This document shows positions 1 to 8,587 of a DNA stretch of 64,000 bases, one piece after another. A program made the position numbers and the translations under genes. Numbering within the stretch: the first letter of the stretch is position 1; the number at the start of each line of letters is the position of its first letter. Source of the DNA: an uncultured Oscillospiraceae bacterium (GTDB taxonomy: Bacteria > Bacillota > Clostridia > Oscillospirales > Oscillospiraceae). The stretch spans positions 1-64,000 of the forward strand of contig CAKTOW010000002.1 in assembly GCA_934590325.1 (NCBI GenBank), read 5' to 3'. The notes under the pieces were generated by a model, which saw nothing but the letters and a program-made list of their open reading frames with translations, was not told where the DNA came from and ran no database searches.

Positions 1-61
1 GACTCGAACCCTGGACACCCTGATTAAGAGTCAGGTGCTCTACCAACTGAGCTAAAGGTGC
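1..61 (-). tRNA. tRNA-Lys (CUU), 3' end cut by window edge
   Basis: Read on the minus strand, the gene begins GCACCTTTAGCTCAG at position 61. It has a normal D-arm (AGCTCAGTTGGTAGAGC), an anticodon arm CCTGACTCTTAATCAGG with loop anticodon CTT (lysine), and the start of a T-arm with GGTTCGAGTC. The 3' acceptor strand and CCA lie beyond the left edge. Confidence 0.93.
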
Positions 62-130
62 ATATCCTGTCAACGGTACTATTATAGTAGATGTTTTCGG
101 ATAATGCAAGAGTTTTTTTGCGGAAATGCC

Positions 131-178
131 AGAAAAAACGGAGAAAGGGGGCCGTGTGCAGCCACGGCCCCCTTTCTC
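131..178 (-). terminator. Intrinsic terminator of the decarboxylase operon
   Basis: Positions 141-156 and 163-178 form a perfect 16-bp stem with a 6-nt loop. On the minus strand it is followed by CGTTTTTTCT. It lies 33 bp past the stop codon of the last gene of the operon. Confidence 0.88.
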
Positions 179-210
179 ATAGGGAAAGGAAAGAAGAAAT
201 AGCGGTAAGG

Positions 211-1659
211 TCAGTTTTTCCACTCCACGTACAGCTCCCGGACGCCGTCGGTGTCGGCGGACTTGACGGGGGCGGCAGCGGGCGCCGCGGCAGGGGCCGC
301 GGGCGCGTCGCGCTTTTCGATGAACTTGGGGGCCACCTGGGGGAACAGCGCCAGGCTCAGCACGTCCTCGTCGGACTTGGCCAGGCCCTTGAACTCCTCA
401 CGGTACTTGTCCAGCTCCGGCTCCAGCAGGTCGGCGGGACGGCAGGTGATGACGTCCTCCGGGGCGATGCCCGCCTTGGCGCGGACCTCCTCATTGACCT
501 CGCCGGGCAGTTTGCCGTACTCGCCCCGCAGCATGGCGCGGGACTCCTTGGGGAAGGTCTTGTACCGCTCGCCCATGATGACGTTCATCACGGCCTGGGT
601 GCCCACGATCTGGCTGGAGGGCGTCACCAGCGGGGGATAGCCGAAGTCCTTGCGGACACGGGGGATCTCCGCCAGTACGTCGTAGTACTTGTCCTCCTTC
701 CCGGCCTGCTTCAGCTGGGAGATGAGGTTGGACAGCATGCCGCCGGGCACCTGGTACAGCAGGGTGTTGGTATCTACGCGCAGCACCTTGGGATCAAGGA
801 TGCCCGCATCCTGCAGACGCTGGGCCACCTTGCGGAAGTGCACGGCCGCGTCGGACATCTTCTCCAGGCTCAGGCCGGTGTCGCGGACGGTGCCCTGCAG
901 CGTGGCTACCAGGGACTCGGTGGCGGGCTGGCTGGTGCCGTTGGCCATGGGGCTCAGCGCGGTGTCCACGATGTCCACACCGGCGTAGGCCGCCATCAGC
1001 AGCGTCATGTCGCCGGTGCCGGAGGTGTTGTGGGTGTGCAGGTGGATGGGGACGTTGATGGTCTCCTTCAGCGCCTTCACCAGGGAATAGGCGTCCATGG
1101 GCAGCAGCAGGTTGGCCATGTCCTTGATGCAGATCATGTCCGCGCCCATGTCCTCCAGTTCCTTGGCCAGCTTCACGAAGTAGGCCTCGTTGTGGATGGG
1201 GGACATGGTGTAGCTGAGGGTGGCCTCCACCTGTCCGCCGTACTTCTTGGTGGACTTGATGGCCTGCTCCAGATTGCGCACGTCGTTCAGCGCGTCGAAA
1301 ATGCGGATGATGTCGATGCCGTTCTCGATGGACTTGGCGCAGAAGGCGTCCACCACGTCGTCGGCATAGTGCTTGTAGCCCAGGATGTTCTGGCCGCGGA
1401 ACAGCATCTGCAGCTTCGTGTTCTTCACGTGCCTGCGGATGGTGCGCAGCCGCTCCCAGGGATCCTCGTTGAGGAAGCGCATGCAGGCGTCGAAGGTGGC
1501 GCCGCCCCAGCACTCCAGGGAGTAATAGCCGATGGAGTCCAGCTGCTCCAGCGCGGGCAGCATGTCCTCGATGGTCATGCGGGTGGCCGCCTGGGACTGG
1601 TGCGCGTCGCGGAGGATGGTATCGGTGATCAGCAGGGGCTTGTTAGACAGAAATTCCAT
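211..1659 (-). CDS. oadA: Oxaloacetate decarboxylase alpha subunit / pyruvate carboxylase subunit B-like
   Basis: Carboxyltransferase subunit of a Na+-translocating decarboxylase: it moves CO2 from a 2-oxoacid, most likely oxaloacetate, onto the biotin carrier. The 482-residue protein has the TIM-barrel signature DTILRDAHQS at residues 13-22, the carbamylated-lysine segment ICIKDMANL (Lys179) and metal-binding HLHTH at 206-210. The C-terminus is an Ala/Pro-rich linker (about 449-468) that ends without a biotin domain; that domain is a separate gene upstream. It is the last gene of the operon, 12 bp after the beta subunit, with GGAGG before the ATG. Substrate specificity is inferred; methylmalonyl- or glutaconyl-CoA decarboxylases use a different alpha subunit. 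Confidence 0.9.
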   Translation of the reverse strand: MEFLSNKPLLITDTILRDAHQSQAATRMTIEDMLPALEQLDSIGYYSLECWGGATFDACMRFLNEDPWERLRTIRRHVKNTKLQMLFRGQNILGYKHYADDVVDAFCAKSIENGIDIIRIFDALNDVRNLEQAIKSTKKYGGQVEATLSYTMSPIHNEAYFVKLAKELEDMGADMICIKDMANLLLPMDAYSLVKALKETINVPIHLHTHNTSGTGDMTLLMAAYAGVDIVDTALSPMANGTSQPATESLVATLQGTVRDTGLSLEKMSDAAVHFRKVAQRLQDAGILDPKVLRVDTNTLLYQVPGGMLSNLISQLKQAGKEDKYYDVLAEIPRVRKDFGYPPLVTPSSQIVGTQAVMNVIMGERYKTFPKESRAMLRGEYGKLPGEVNEEVRAKAGIAPEDVITCRPADLLEPELDKYREEFKGLAKSDEDVLSLALFPQVAPKFIEKRDAPAAPAAAPAAAPVKSADTDGVRELYVEWKN

Positions 1660-1671
1660 AGTTACCTCCTA

Positions 1672-3096
1672 TTAACCGAACAGGGAGATCAGTACGCCCG
1701 CGGCGATGGCCGAGCCAATGACGCCGGCCACGTTGGGGCCCATGGCGTGCATCAGCAGGAAGTTGCCGGGGTTCTCCGCCTGGCCGACCTTCTGGCTGAC
1801 ACGGGCGGCCATAGGCACGGCGGACACGCCGGCGGAGCCGATGAGGGGATTGATCTTCTCCTTCAGGAACAGGTTCATGAACTTGGCCAGCAGCACGCCG
1901 CCGGCGGTACCGCAGCCGAAGGCCACGATGCCCATGCCCATGATGGCCAGGGTCTTGGGGCTGAGGAAGGTGGCACCGGTAGCGGTGGCGCCCACGCTGA
2001 TGCCAAGGAAGATGGTGACGATGTTCATCAGCTCGTTCTGCATGGTCTTGCTGAGGCGGTCCAGCACGCCGCACTCCTTGGCCAGGTTGCCCAGCATCAG
2101 GCAGGCGATCAGCGGCGCGGCGGAGGGCACCAGCAGGGCCACGAATACGGTGACCACGATGGGGAAGAAGATACGCTCCTTCTTGCTGACCTCACGCAGG
2201 GGCTTCATGACGATCTGGCGCTCTTCCTTGGTGGTCAGCGCCTTCATGATAGGCGGCTGGATAACGGGCACCAGCGCCATGTAGGAGTAGGCCGACACGG
2301 CGATGGGACCCAGCAGGGCCGGAGCCAGCATGGCGGTGACGAAGATGGCCGTGGGGCCGTCTGCGCCGCCGATGATACCCACGGAGCTGGCCTCCGCGCC
2401 GGTGAAGCCCATCAGGCGGCAGCCCACGTAGGTCAGGAAGATGCCCAGCTGGGCCGCGGCGCCCAGCAGCAGGCTCTTGGGGTTGGCGATCAGGGGACCG
2501 AAGTCGGTCATAGCGCCCACGCCCATGAAGATGAGACAGGGATAGATGCCCAGCTTGATGCCCAGATACAGCACGTCGATCAGGCCCACGCTGACGGTGA
2601 CATCGCTGAGGGTGACGCTGTAGCTGGCGGCGTACTGCTCGGCCACCACCAGGGCGTCCAGTTGGTTGGCGATGGTGCCCACGGCATCGGAGCCGCTGGC
2701 GGCCACCTGGGACATCAGGTCATTGATGACGTCGGGGCTGAATAGCGTCTGCGCCGCCGTCATCAGCTGGTCCACATAGGGCTGCAGCACGTCGGCGGAT
2801 ACGCCGTTGGCCAGCATCTCGGACAGGAACTGCGCCGTGATGGGCTCACCGCCGAACAGGTCCCAGTGGACGTGCCCTCCGGCGAACAGTATCTCATGGA
2901 ACATCTCCGCGCCGGGCAGGTTCGTCACCAGCATGCCGAAGGCGATAGGCACCAGCAGCAGCGGCTCGAACTTCTTCACGATGCCCAGGAACAGCAGCAC
3001 GACGGCGATGACCAGCATGATGGCGTTTTTCCAGTTGTCGCCCTGGAAAAACTGGTAAAAGCCGGTGCTTACAAAGAAATTGGCAATAGCTTCCAT
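1672..3096 (-). CDS. oadB: Na+-translocating decarboxylase beta subunit (membrane pump)
   Basis: Integral membrane subunit that decarboxylates carboxybiotin and exports Na+. This 474-residue protein has many hydrophobic segments and the family motif GGADGPT at residues 243-249; its Asp is the conserved ion-pathway residue. It is longer than the family's usual 370-435 residues because of a polar insertion at about residues 85-165. Gene order (gamma, biotin carrier, beta, alpha) is that of a complete pump operon. The family cannot be split by sequence into oxaloacetate, glutaconyl-CoA and methylmalonyl-CoA pumps, so the substrate comes from the alpha subunit. Confidence 0.92.
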   Translation of the reverse strand: MEAIANFFVSTGFYQFFQGDNWKNAIMLVIAVVLLFLGIVKKFEPLLLVPIAFGMLVTNLPGAEMFHEILFAGGHVHWDLFGGEPITAQFLSEMLANGVSADVLQPYVDQLMTAAQTLFSPDVINDLMSQVAASGSDAVGTIANQLDALVVAEQYAASYSVTLSDVTVSVGLIDVLYLGIKLGIYPCLIFMGVGAMTDFGPLIANPKSLLLGAAAQLGIFLTYVGCRLMGFTGAEASSVGIIGGADGPTAIFVTAMLAPALLGPIAVSAYSYMALVPVIQPPIMKALTTKEERQIVMKPLREVSKKERIFFPIVVTVFVALLVPSAAPLIACLMLGNLAKECGVLDRLSKTMQNELMNIVTIFLGISVGATATGATFLSPKTLAIMGMGIVAFGCGTAGGVLLAKFMNLFLKEKINPLIGSAGVSAVPMAARVSQKVGQAENPGNFLLMHAMGPNVAGVIGSAIAAGVLISLFG

Positions 3097-3112
3097 GTGC
3101 GGTCCTCCGGCA

Positions 3113-3454
3113 TCAGCCGATGGTGCACAGCAGCGCGCCGGACTCTACAGCGGCGCCCTTGGCGGCGGCCACGGAGGTAACGGTGCCGTCGCAGGGAGCC
3201 ATGATCTCGTTCTCCATCTTCATGGCCTCCAGGATCATCAGCACCTGGCCCTTCTTCACGGCGTCACCGGCGGCCACGTTCACCGCCAGGATGTTGCCGG
3301 GCATGGGGGCGCAGATCTTCTCGCCGCCGGCGGGAGCCGCAGCGGGAGCGGCGGCAGGGGCAGCCGCGGGAGCTGCGGCGGGAGCCGCGCCGGTGATCTC
3401 CTCCAGCTCGACCTCATACACGGTGCCGTTGACGTTGACTCTGTACTTTTTCAT
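3113..3454 (-). CDS. Biotin carrier protein of the decarboxylase
   Basis: 113-residue biotin carrier that shuttles CO2 between the alpha and beta subunits. Residues 1-20 form a short N-terminal strand region. Residues 23-42 are a flexible Ala/Pro repeat linker. Residues 45-113 are a biotinyl domain with the classical EAMKMEN motif (the biotinylated lysine is the K of AMKM, about residue 79). The start at 3454 is chosen because GAGGAGG stands just upstream; the longer reading frame lacks a ribosome site and overlaps oadG. It lies 16 bp before the beta subunit gene. Confidence 0.93.
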   Translation of the reverse strand: MKKYRVNVNGTVYEVELEEITGAAPAAAPAAAPAAAPAAAPAGGEKICAPMPGNILAVNVAAGDAVKKGQVLMILEAMKMENEIMAPCDGTVTSVAAAKGAAVESGALLCTIG

Positions 3455-3474
3455 GGTGAAAACCTCCTCACACA

Positions 3475-3750
3475 TTACACTTTCTTCATGGATACGATAC
3501 GGATGGCGGAGACATCTGTCCCCATGTCTTCGGCGATGGCGGCGGCCACGGCGGCCATCATCGCGGGGGTGACGGCGCCCGGTGCGGGCATGGCGGCGGG
3601 AGCCGCCGCTGCCTGGGGCGCGGCCTTGGGCGCGGAGGTGCGGGAGCACACCCAGCTCATCAGCGAGACCAGCAGGATGATGCACAGCAGACCGGCGAAC
3701 ACCGTCCCCAGACCCATCAGCACGACAAACAGGTTGGAATATTCGGGCAT
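3475..3750 (-). CDS. oadG: Decarboxylase pump gamma subunit (OadG family)
   Basis: Small membrane anchor that assembles the pump. Of its 91 residues, about 6-30 form one transmembrane helix. An Ala/Pro-rich stretch follows, then a C-terminal region with AVAAAIAEDMGTD and IRIVSMKKV that resembles the conserved tail of many OadG-type proteins. The start MPEYSNLF at 3750 has GGGAGGG 8 bp upstream; the longer frame runs back into the promoter. It is the first gene of the operon. Confidence 0.82.
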   Translation of the reverse strand: MPEYSNLFVVLMGLGTVFAGLLCIILLVSLMSWVCSRTSAPKAAPQAAAAPAAMPAPGAVTPAMMAAVAAAIAEDMGTDVSAIRIVSMKKV

Positions 3751-3788
3751 GGTTTGTAATCCCTCCCATACTAATATAGAGTACCTGT

Positions 3789-3817
3789 ATTGTACCAAAC
3801 ATTTGGTAGTAATGCAA
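3789..3817 (-). promoter_or_regulatory. Promoter of the oad operon
   Basis: Minus-strand -35 TTGCAT (3812-3817), 17-bp spacer and -10 TACAAT (3789-3794), about 40 bp upstream of the oadG start. Confidence 0.72.
3793..3808. promoter_or_regulatory. Inverted repeat in the oad promoter spacer (candidate operator)
   Basis: TACCAAA-CA-TTTGGTA is a perfect 7-bp inverted repeat with a 2-nt centre. It lies between -35 and -10 of the oad promoter, where a bound protein would block RNA polymerase. The regulator is not identified. Confidence 0.5.
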
Positions 3818-3947
3818 TCCAAAAAGCGGCAAAATCTACAAAATCGTAAGAACGCCTAAAAAATTTTTAGGTTCATTGACGGAATACACAAACCGCTAAG
3901 AAACGAATTCTCCCCAAAAGAAAATACTTCCCATCCGACAGTCTTTG

Positions 3948-3956
3948 TGGTATACT
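3948..3956 (+). promoter_or_regulatory. Extended -10 promoter of sfsA
   Basis: TGG-TATACT is an extended -10 element 36 bp before the sfsA start. No good -35 is visible. It is the divergent partner of the oad promoter across an AT-rich gap. Confidence 0.5.
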
Positions 3957-3992
3957 ATTTTTCTATTCCAAAAACCGGGGGAGTGAGCGGCC

Positions 3993-4667
3993 ATGCGGTA
4001 TGACAACATCGTGCGCGGCCGCTTTCTGTCGCGCCCCAACCGCTTCATCGCCATGGTGGACATCGACGGCGCCGAGACCGTCTGCCACGTGAAGAACACC
4101 GGCCGCTGCCGCGAGCTGCTGGTGCCCGGCGCGGAGGTGTACCTCGTCCCCGGCACCGCGCCGGGACGAAAGACTCCCTACGACCTGGTGGCCGTGGACA
4201 AGTCCGGCGTTCTCATCAACATGGACGCCCAGGCGCCCAACCGCGTATTTGCGGAGTTTGCCCGCACCTTCGACCCACAGGCCCTGTCCGTCCGTCCGGA
4301 GTTCCGCTTCGGCGATTCCCGGCTGGATTTCTGCCTGGAGCGCCCCGACGGCCTCCACCTGGTGGAGGTCAAGGGCGTCACGCTGGAGAGCGGCGGCCAC
4401 GCCCGGTTCCCCGACGCGCCCACGGAGCGGGGCGTGAAGCACATCCGCGAGCTGATGCGCGCCGTGGAGCAGGGGCACCGCGCCACGGCCTTCTTCGTCG
4501 TCCAGATGGCGCAGGTCACCGACTTCGCCCCCAATGACGATACCCACCCGGCCTTCGGCGCGGCGCTGCGGCAGGCCGCTGCCGCCGGGGTGCAGGTCGT
4601 CGCCTATGCCTGCCGCGTCACTCCCGACACCATGTCTATCGACCGCCCTGTGCCGGTCATACTGTGA
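3993..4667 (+). CDS. sfsA: SfsA family DNA-binding / nuclease-like protein
   Basis: 224 residues, the normal length of the SfsA family. An N-terminal OB-like domain (GRFLSRPNRF, then CHVKNTGRCREL at about 33-44) is followed by a PD-(D/E)XK-like core with RLDFCLE and LVEVKGVTL, and a typical ending SIDRPVPVIL. The family was named for an effect on maltose metabolism in E. coli; a nucleic-acid role is inferred from the fold. The start has GGGGGAG upstream. It is the first gene of a two-gene unit with mntP. Confidence 0.92.
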   Translation: MRYDNIVRGRFLSRPNRFIAMVDIDGAETVCHVKNTGRCRELLVPGAEVYLVPGTAPGRKTPYDLVAVDKSGVLINMDAQAPNRVFAEFARTFDPQALSVRPEFRFGDSRLDFCLERPDGLHLVEVKGVTLESGGHARFPDAPTERGVKHIRELMRAVEQGHRATAFFVVQMAQVTDFAPNDDTHPAFGAALRQAAAAGVQVVAYACRVTPDTMSIDRPVPVIL

Positions 4668-4716
4668 GTATACAGCCCTGCCGACGAGGGGGACGGAGAG
4701 AAAAAGGAGAGCCGCT

Positions 4717-5298
4717 ATGACATTACTGGAGATATTCCTCATCGGCATCGGTCTGAGCATGGATGCCTTCGCCGTGTCGATATGCAAGGGACTGGCCATG
4801 CCCGACAGGGTGCACAAGAAGAGCGCATTCCTCATCGCTCTGTATTTCGGCGTGTTCCAGGCCATCATGCCCACCCTGGGCTGGCTGCTGGGCTCACAGT
4901 TTGCCCACTATGTGACGAAGTTCGCGCCCTGGATCGCCTTTGCCCTGCTGGCGTGGATCGGCGGCAACATGATACGCGAGAGCCGCGCCGAGGACAAGGA
5001 GGACGAGGAGGCCCCCTCCAACGGCCAGGTGCAGCACAAGGAACTTTTCGTCCTGGCGGTGGCCACCAGCATCGATGCCCTGGCTGTGGGCGTCACCTTC
5101 TCCATGGTGGAGCTGTCCGTGTCCATCTGGCTGGCCGTCTGTCTGATCGGCTGCACCACGTTCCTGATCTCCCTGGGCGGCGTGTACGTGGGCAACGTGT
5201 TCGGCGCCAAGTACAAGAACAAGGCCGAGTTCGTGGGCGGCGCCATCCTTATCCTCATCGGCGTCAAGATACTGCTGGAGCATTTCGGCGTCATATAA
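4717..5298 (+). CDS. mntP: Manganese efflux pump MntP
   Basis: 193-residue, six-helix membrane protein that exports Mn2+. The family shows two internal halves, each with an acidic signature: GLSMDAFAVSICKG near residues 13-26 and ATSIDALAVGVTFSM near residues 119-133. The start at 4717 follows AAAAGGAGAG by 6 bp; the longer frame overlaps sfsA. It lies 49 bp after sfsA and ends at a terminator. Manganese regulation (for example a yybP-type riboswitch) was looked for and not seen. Confidence 0.93.
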   Translation: MTLLEIFLIGIGLSMDAFAVSICKGLAMPDRVHKKSAFLIALYFGVFQAIMPTLGWLLGSQFAHYVTKFAPWIAFALLAWIGGNMIRESRAEDKEDEEAPSNGQVQHKELFVLAVATSIDALAVGVTFSMVELSVSIWLAVCLIGCTTFLISLGGVYVGNVFGAKYKNKAEFVGGAILILIGVKILLEHFGVI

Positions 5299-5305
5299 AG
5301 AAATA

Positions 5306-5330
5306 CCCCCGGCGCTGCCGGGGGTTTGCT
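5306..5330 (+). terminator. Terminator after mntP
   Basis: Eight-bp GC stem (5306-5313 with 5317-5324), 3-nt loop, then TTTGCTT. Confidence 0.75.
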
Positions 5331-5354
5331 TATGCTCCCGGCTTCACGGGGCAT

Positions 5355-5389
5355 AAAAAGGACAGCCCCCGGCGGAGCCGGGGGCTGTC
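5355..5389 (-). terminator. Terminator of the lipoprotein gene
   Basis: Thirteen-bp stem (5361-5373 with 5377-5389), 3-nt loop. On the minus strand it is followed by CTTTTTATG. It lies 7 bp past the stop of the 5396-6019 gene. Confidence 0.85.
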
Positions 5390-5395
5390 TGTATC

Positions 5396-6019
5396 TTATT
5401 GCTGCGGCACTTCCTGCGCCCGCTGCAGAAAGTCCTGGTATTTCTCGCCCGATCCATACAGCTGGAATGTCAGCGAGTTCCCCTTGGCCAGCCGCTCCGG
5501 CTTCATGGGCTCCCGCGAGGTCACCACGAAGTACGCGCCGTCCACAGCGCCCTCCCACAGCACACCGGCCTCGTCGGGCATCTTTTGGTTGCAGATGGCG
5601 GCGAACAGCACGCCCTGGGAGCTGAACCCGCCGTACAGATGCTCCATGGCCATGCACTGCATCTGATAGTCGTCAAAGGTGGGGTCGGTCTGCACCCGCA
5701 GCCAGTCCTTGTCGTACTCCATCTGCCGCAGCGTCAGGACGCGGCCGGTTTCCTCCGATGTATAGCTGGTGACGATGATGCTGTTCAGATCATTTTCCGC
5801 CCCCTCCTTACGCAGCATGTACACCGTGCTCGTCACCCCGTCCACGGTGTTGGTCAGACTGTCCGAGACCTCCAGCCCAGGCCAGAACCGCAGCGTGTCC
5901 AGCAGGGTCTCCTCCGTCAGTGGAAAGTCGGGCTGGGGCAGCGGTGTCGCCGACTTCGCCCCGCAGCCGCACAGCAGCATCACCCCGCATAGCGCCAGCG
6001 TCAAAAACCGTTTCCTCAT
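5396..6019 (-). CDS. Uncharacterised lipoprotein
   Basis: 207 residues. The N-terminus MRKRFLTLALCGVMLLCGCGAK is a lipoprotein signal peptide with lipobox LLCG-C (Cys19), so the mature protein should be anchored outside the membrane. The rest is soluble and has no motif I recognise; it is rich in Tyr, Gln and acidic residues. The first mature segment (PLPQPDFPLTEETLLDTL) loosely resembles that of the lipoprotein at 38820-39884 (FPLTVEDAAQAV), which may reflect a shared family. It is a single-gene unit with GGAGGG before the start. Confidence 0.8.
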   Translation of the reverse strand: MRKRFLTLALCGVMLLCGCGAKSATPLPQPDFPLTEETLLDTLRFWPGLEVSDSLTNTVDGVTSTVYMLRKEGAENDLNSIIVTSYTSEETGRVLTLRQMEYDKDWLRVQTDPTFDDYQMQCMAMEHLYGGFSSQGVLFAAICNQKMPDEAGVLWEGAVDGAYFVVTSREPMKPERLAKGNSLTFQLYGSGEKYQDFLQRAQEVPQQ

Positions 6020-6193
6020 AGCTGTCCCTCCTTTAGTGCGCTATAATTTTTGCCATATACAGCATACCATGCGGCTTCCGGCGGAGTAAAGAACATTTTC
6101 CACACAAATAGTTACAAAAGGTTACGCCTGCTGCCATTACTGGCACTTATGCCAGCGTGCGCGCTTTTTAATACCGCCCCTACCCTTTTCCTG

Positions 6194-6222
6194 TTGCGTT
6201 TCACGACATTTTTTGGTAATAT
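6194..6222 (+). promoter_or_regulatory. Probable promoter of the first surface protein
   Basis: TTGCGT (6194-6199), 17-bp spacer, TAATAT (6217-6222). A 5-bp hairpin GTGTT/AACAC follows at the expected RNA start. The rest of the 6020-6336 gap holds nothing else that I can identify. Confidence 0.42.
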
Positions 6223-6336
6223 GGTGTTGTAAACACTTCCACACCGGCCGTTTGTTTCGCTGGGAGAAAATAACGCCGGGGACAGGGAAGTGCGGAAAGG
6301 AAAACAGGAGAGAGGAAGAAACGAGGAGGAACCGCT

Positions 6337-8397
6337 ATGAAGAAACGACTGCTCCCCATTTTGCTGACATTGGTATTGGTATGTGCACTGCCCCCAGGGG
6401 CAGTTTTTGTTACATCGGGAGATGTAACAACCGCGCTTGTCTCCGCCGCCTGGGCTGAGGATACCGCGCTCACGCCGGTGGGCAATGAGACTGAGCTGCG
6501 GACTGCCATCGGTAATGGCCAGTCCGTCAAGCTGACGGGGGATATTGGTATCAGTTCGGCGCTGAAGGTCAAAAGCTCGCTGACGCTGGATCTGAACGGT
6601 CATGTGCTGAGCCGGAAAGGCGCTGGTAATTTTAGCATGATCCAAGTGAAGGACAACGCGAAGCTGACGTTGGACGATAGCGGCTCTACCGCTGTTTACA
6701 GTTTTGATACGAATACGAGTGATAAGGTATGGAGAAAAGTTGATGGGACCACCGGCGATACTATAAAGACCGTAAACGGCGGTGTGATTTATGGAGAGGT
6801 GAATGACAGCGGCACTAATGAGGGAGCTGTAAGTGGTATAGAGATCATCAGCGGCACGCTTGAAATGTACGGCGGCAATATCGTAGGCGTTGCGGGTAAG
6901 GGATGGTACCGCTATGGTGGCGGCGTATATGTGTCAGCCCAATGTACGTTCAACATGTATGGCGGCAGCATTAAAGGGTGCGGTGCCAGCAGAGGCGGCG
7001 GTGTCTACAATGAGGGAACCTTTACCATGAGCGGGAGCAGCTGCATTGCGGACTGCATATACAGCGGCACTACCGGCAGCGGCGGAGTGCATAATGCGGG
7101 CACATTCAAGCTGAATGGCGGCAGCATTGAGGGGACCCTGTCTAAGCAGAGCGAGGATGGAACGGGACTGGATATTTACAATGAAGGGATCTTGCAAACA
7201 ACGGTCACGGTCAGCTGTAGTGTAGATAATCGCAAAGAAATCAGGGAAGGACGATTTACTGGATATTTTTATAATGCTGGCGGGAAGATCTTCGGCGGAG
7301 AATTCCAAGGAGATGTGTACAATTCCGGAACGATCAACGGAGGGGAGTTTTCCACCGGCACGGTGGAGAACTACGGCTTCATTCACAGCGGAACATTCAA
7401 GGGGCTTGTGGTCAATGCAGGCGGATGGATAAAGGGTGGTACCTTCTACAATACGGTGACAAACAAAACAATTATTGAAGGGGGCGAGTTCCGCGCGACT
7501 GTGAATAACACATGCGAGATAAGGGCCGGAAAATTTTATGGAACTGTCAATAATGATGTTAGTGGTGATTATCCCGGAAGAATTGGCACCGAACGGAGTA
7601 GTGAATATGACGGCGGTACATTCTATGATGAAGTGATCAACAACGGTGTCATCAATCGCGGTACATTTTATGGGACAGTGACCGGCAGCGGTACGATCAA
7701 TGCCGAAGCCTACGAAACCGTAACATTTGCTTCGGATGGCGGTACGGCTGTCGCTTCGCAGACTGTGCTCCGCGGACAGAAGGCCACCAAGCCTGCCACC
7801 CCCACCAAAGCAGGCTACATTTTCAACGACTGGTTCGCTGAGGGCGCGGCGACCGCCTTTGACTTCACAAACGCCCCAATCACCGAATCCATGACACTCA
7901 CCGCAAAATGGGAACTGTGCGGCCACAACGCCAGCGAAAACAGACCCACCTGCACAGAAGGTGTGAAATGCTCTGTCTGCGCGGCTGACCTGCCCGCCAC
8001 GGGTCACAGCGGCGGCAAAGCCACCTGTGCTGCCAAGGCCAAGTGCAGCGTGTGTCAAGCAGAATACGGAGACTTGGAACCTAATAACCACACCGACCTA
8101 GCCCACGTGGACGCGGCGGCGGCCACCATGAAGGCGGAGGGCAACATCGAGTACTGGCACTGCACGGGCTGCGGCAGGTATTTCAGCGACGCGCAGGCCG
8201 CTGAGGAGATCACCCAGGCGGACACGGTGCTGGCCAAGCTCCCGCCCCGCTACTACTACAACAGCGGCGCGGCCGCTAAGCCCGACAGCGGAAAGAAGAA
8301 CAGTCCCGGCACCGCTGACCCCGGTGTTATGCTCTACGGCGCTGCGGCGCTGCTGTCCCTGACGGGCATGGCTGTCCTCACCGGCAAGAAGAAATAA
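6337..8397 (+). CDS. Secreted repeat-rich surface protein with cell-wall-anchor-like tail
   Basis: 686 residues. A signal peptide has a likely cut after AWA (about residue 41). Residues 60-460 are Gly/Asn-rich short repeats (motifs like GGxFxGxVxNxG, NGGxI) that suggest a right-handed beta-helix. Residues 465-525 are an InlB/Listeria-Bacteroides-type repeat (TVTFASDGGTAV, GYIFNDWF, LTAKWEL). Residues 527-640 hold paired cysteines (CSVCAADL, CSVCQAEY, CTGCGRYF). The tail PPRYYYNS, then SPGTADPG, a hydrophobic helix and KKK resembles a sorting signal. It probably binds a host or polymer surface. GAGGAGG precedes the start; a single gene with its own terminator. Confidence 0.82.
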   Translation: MKKRLLPILLTLVLVCALPPGAVFVTSGDVTTALVSAAWAEDTALTPVGNETELRTAIGNGQSVKLTGDIGISSALKVKSSLTLDLNGHVLSRKGAGNFSMIQVKDNAKLTLDDSGSTAVYSFDTNTSDKVWRKVDGTTGDTIKTVNGGVIYGEVNDSGTNEGAVSGIEIISGTLEMYGGNIVGVAGKGWYRYGGGVYVSAQCTFNMYGGSIKGCGASRGGGVYNEGTFTMSGSSCIADCIYSGTTGSGGVHNAGTFKLNGGSIEGTLSKQSEDGTGLDIYNEGILQTTVTVSCSVDNRKEIREGRFTGYFYNAGGKIFGGEFQGDVYNSGTINGGEFSTGTVENYGFIHSGTFKGLVVNAGGWIKGGTFYNTVTNKTIIEGGEFRATVNNTCEIRAGKFYGTVNNDVSGDYPGRIGTERSSEYDGGTFYDEVINNGVINRGTFYGTVTGSGTINAEAYETVTFASDGGTAVASQTVLRGQKATKPATPTKAGYIFNDWFAEGAATAFDFTNAPITESMTLTAKWELCGHNASENRPTCTEGVKCSVCAADLPATGHSGGKATCAAKAKCSVCQAEYGDLEPNNHTDLAHVDAAAATMKAEGNIEYWHCTGCGRYFSDAQAAEEITQADTVLAKLPPRYYYNSGAAAKPDSGKKNSPGTADPGVMLYGAAALLSLTGMAVLTGKKK

Positions 8398-8401
8398 GCG
8401 C

Positions 8402-8434
8402 CATATCCCCCGGCGGAGCCGGGGGATATGTTCT
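8402..8434 (+). terminator. Terminator after the first surface protein
   Basis: Thirteen-bp stem (8402-8414 with 8418-8430), 3-nt loop; a short TTCTT follows. Confidence 0.68.
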
Positions 8435-8533
8435 TGGCACAAAGTTTCTTTTCGGGAAAACCGAACAAATTTTCAGACTGAAATTTATTCGTATCGCACA
8501 AAAAAGTTATTGTCTTTTTTGTCACAATGTCAC

Positions 8534-8561
8534 TTGACAAACACGCCGAAAAAGGTATAAT
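8534..8561 (+). promoter_or_regulatory. Consensus promoter of the lysine fermentation operon
   Basis: Perfect TTGACA (8534-8539), 16-bp spacer and perfect TATAAT (8556-8561). The start of transcription would fall near 8568, just before the riboswitch. Confidence 0.9.
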
Positions 8562-8587
8562 TTGAAGATAGAAATTTCATAATATCA

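Noticed and set aside
91..2745. 884-residue plus-strand open frame opposite the decarboxylase genes
   Set aside because: Its translation is His/Gly/Val-rich repetitive text typical of the antisense of GC-rich codons. The opposite strand codes clear OadA and OadB with ribosome sites.
4600..4717. yybP-ykoY manganese riboswitch before mntP
   Set aside because: Only a 49-bp gap after sfsA with a ribosome site; no room for the aptamer and no conserved motifs.
6700..7720. Possible CRISPR or DNA tandem repeat array in the surface protein genes
   Set aside because: Repeats are degenerate at DNA level and in frame; they are protein repeats of a beta-helix, with no fixed spacers. No CRISPR array or cas gene was seen anywhere in the window.
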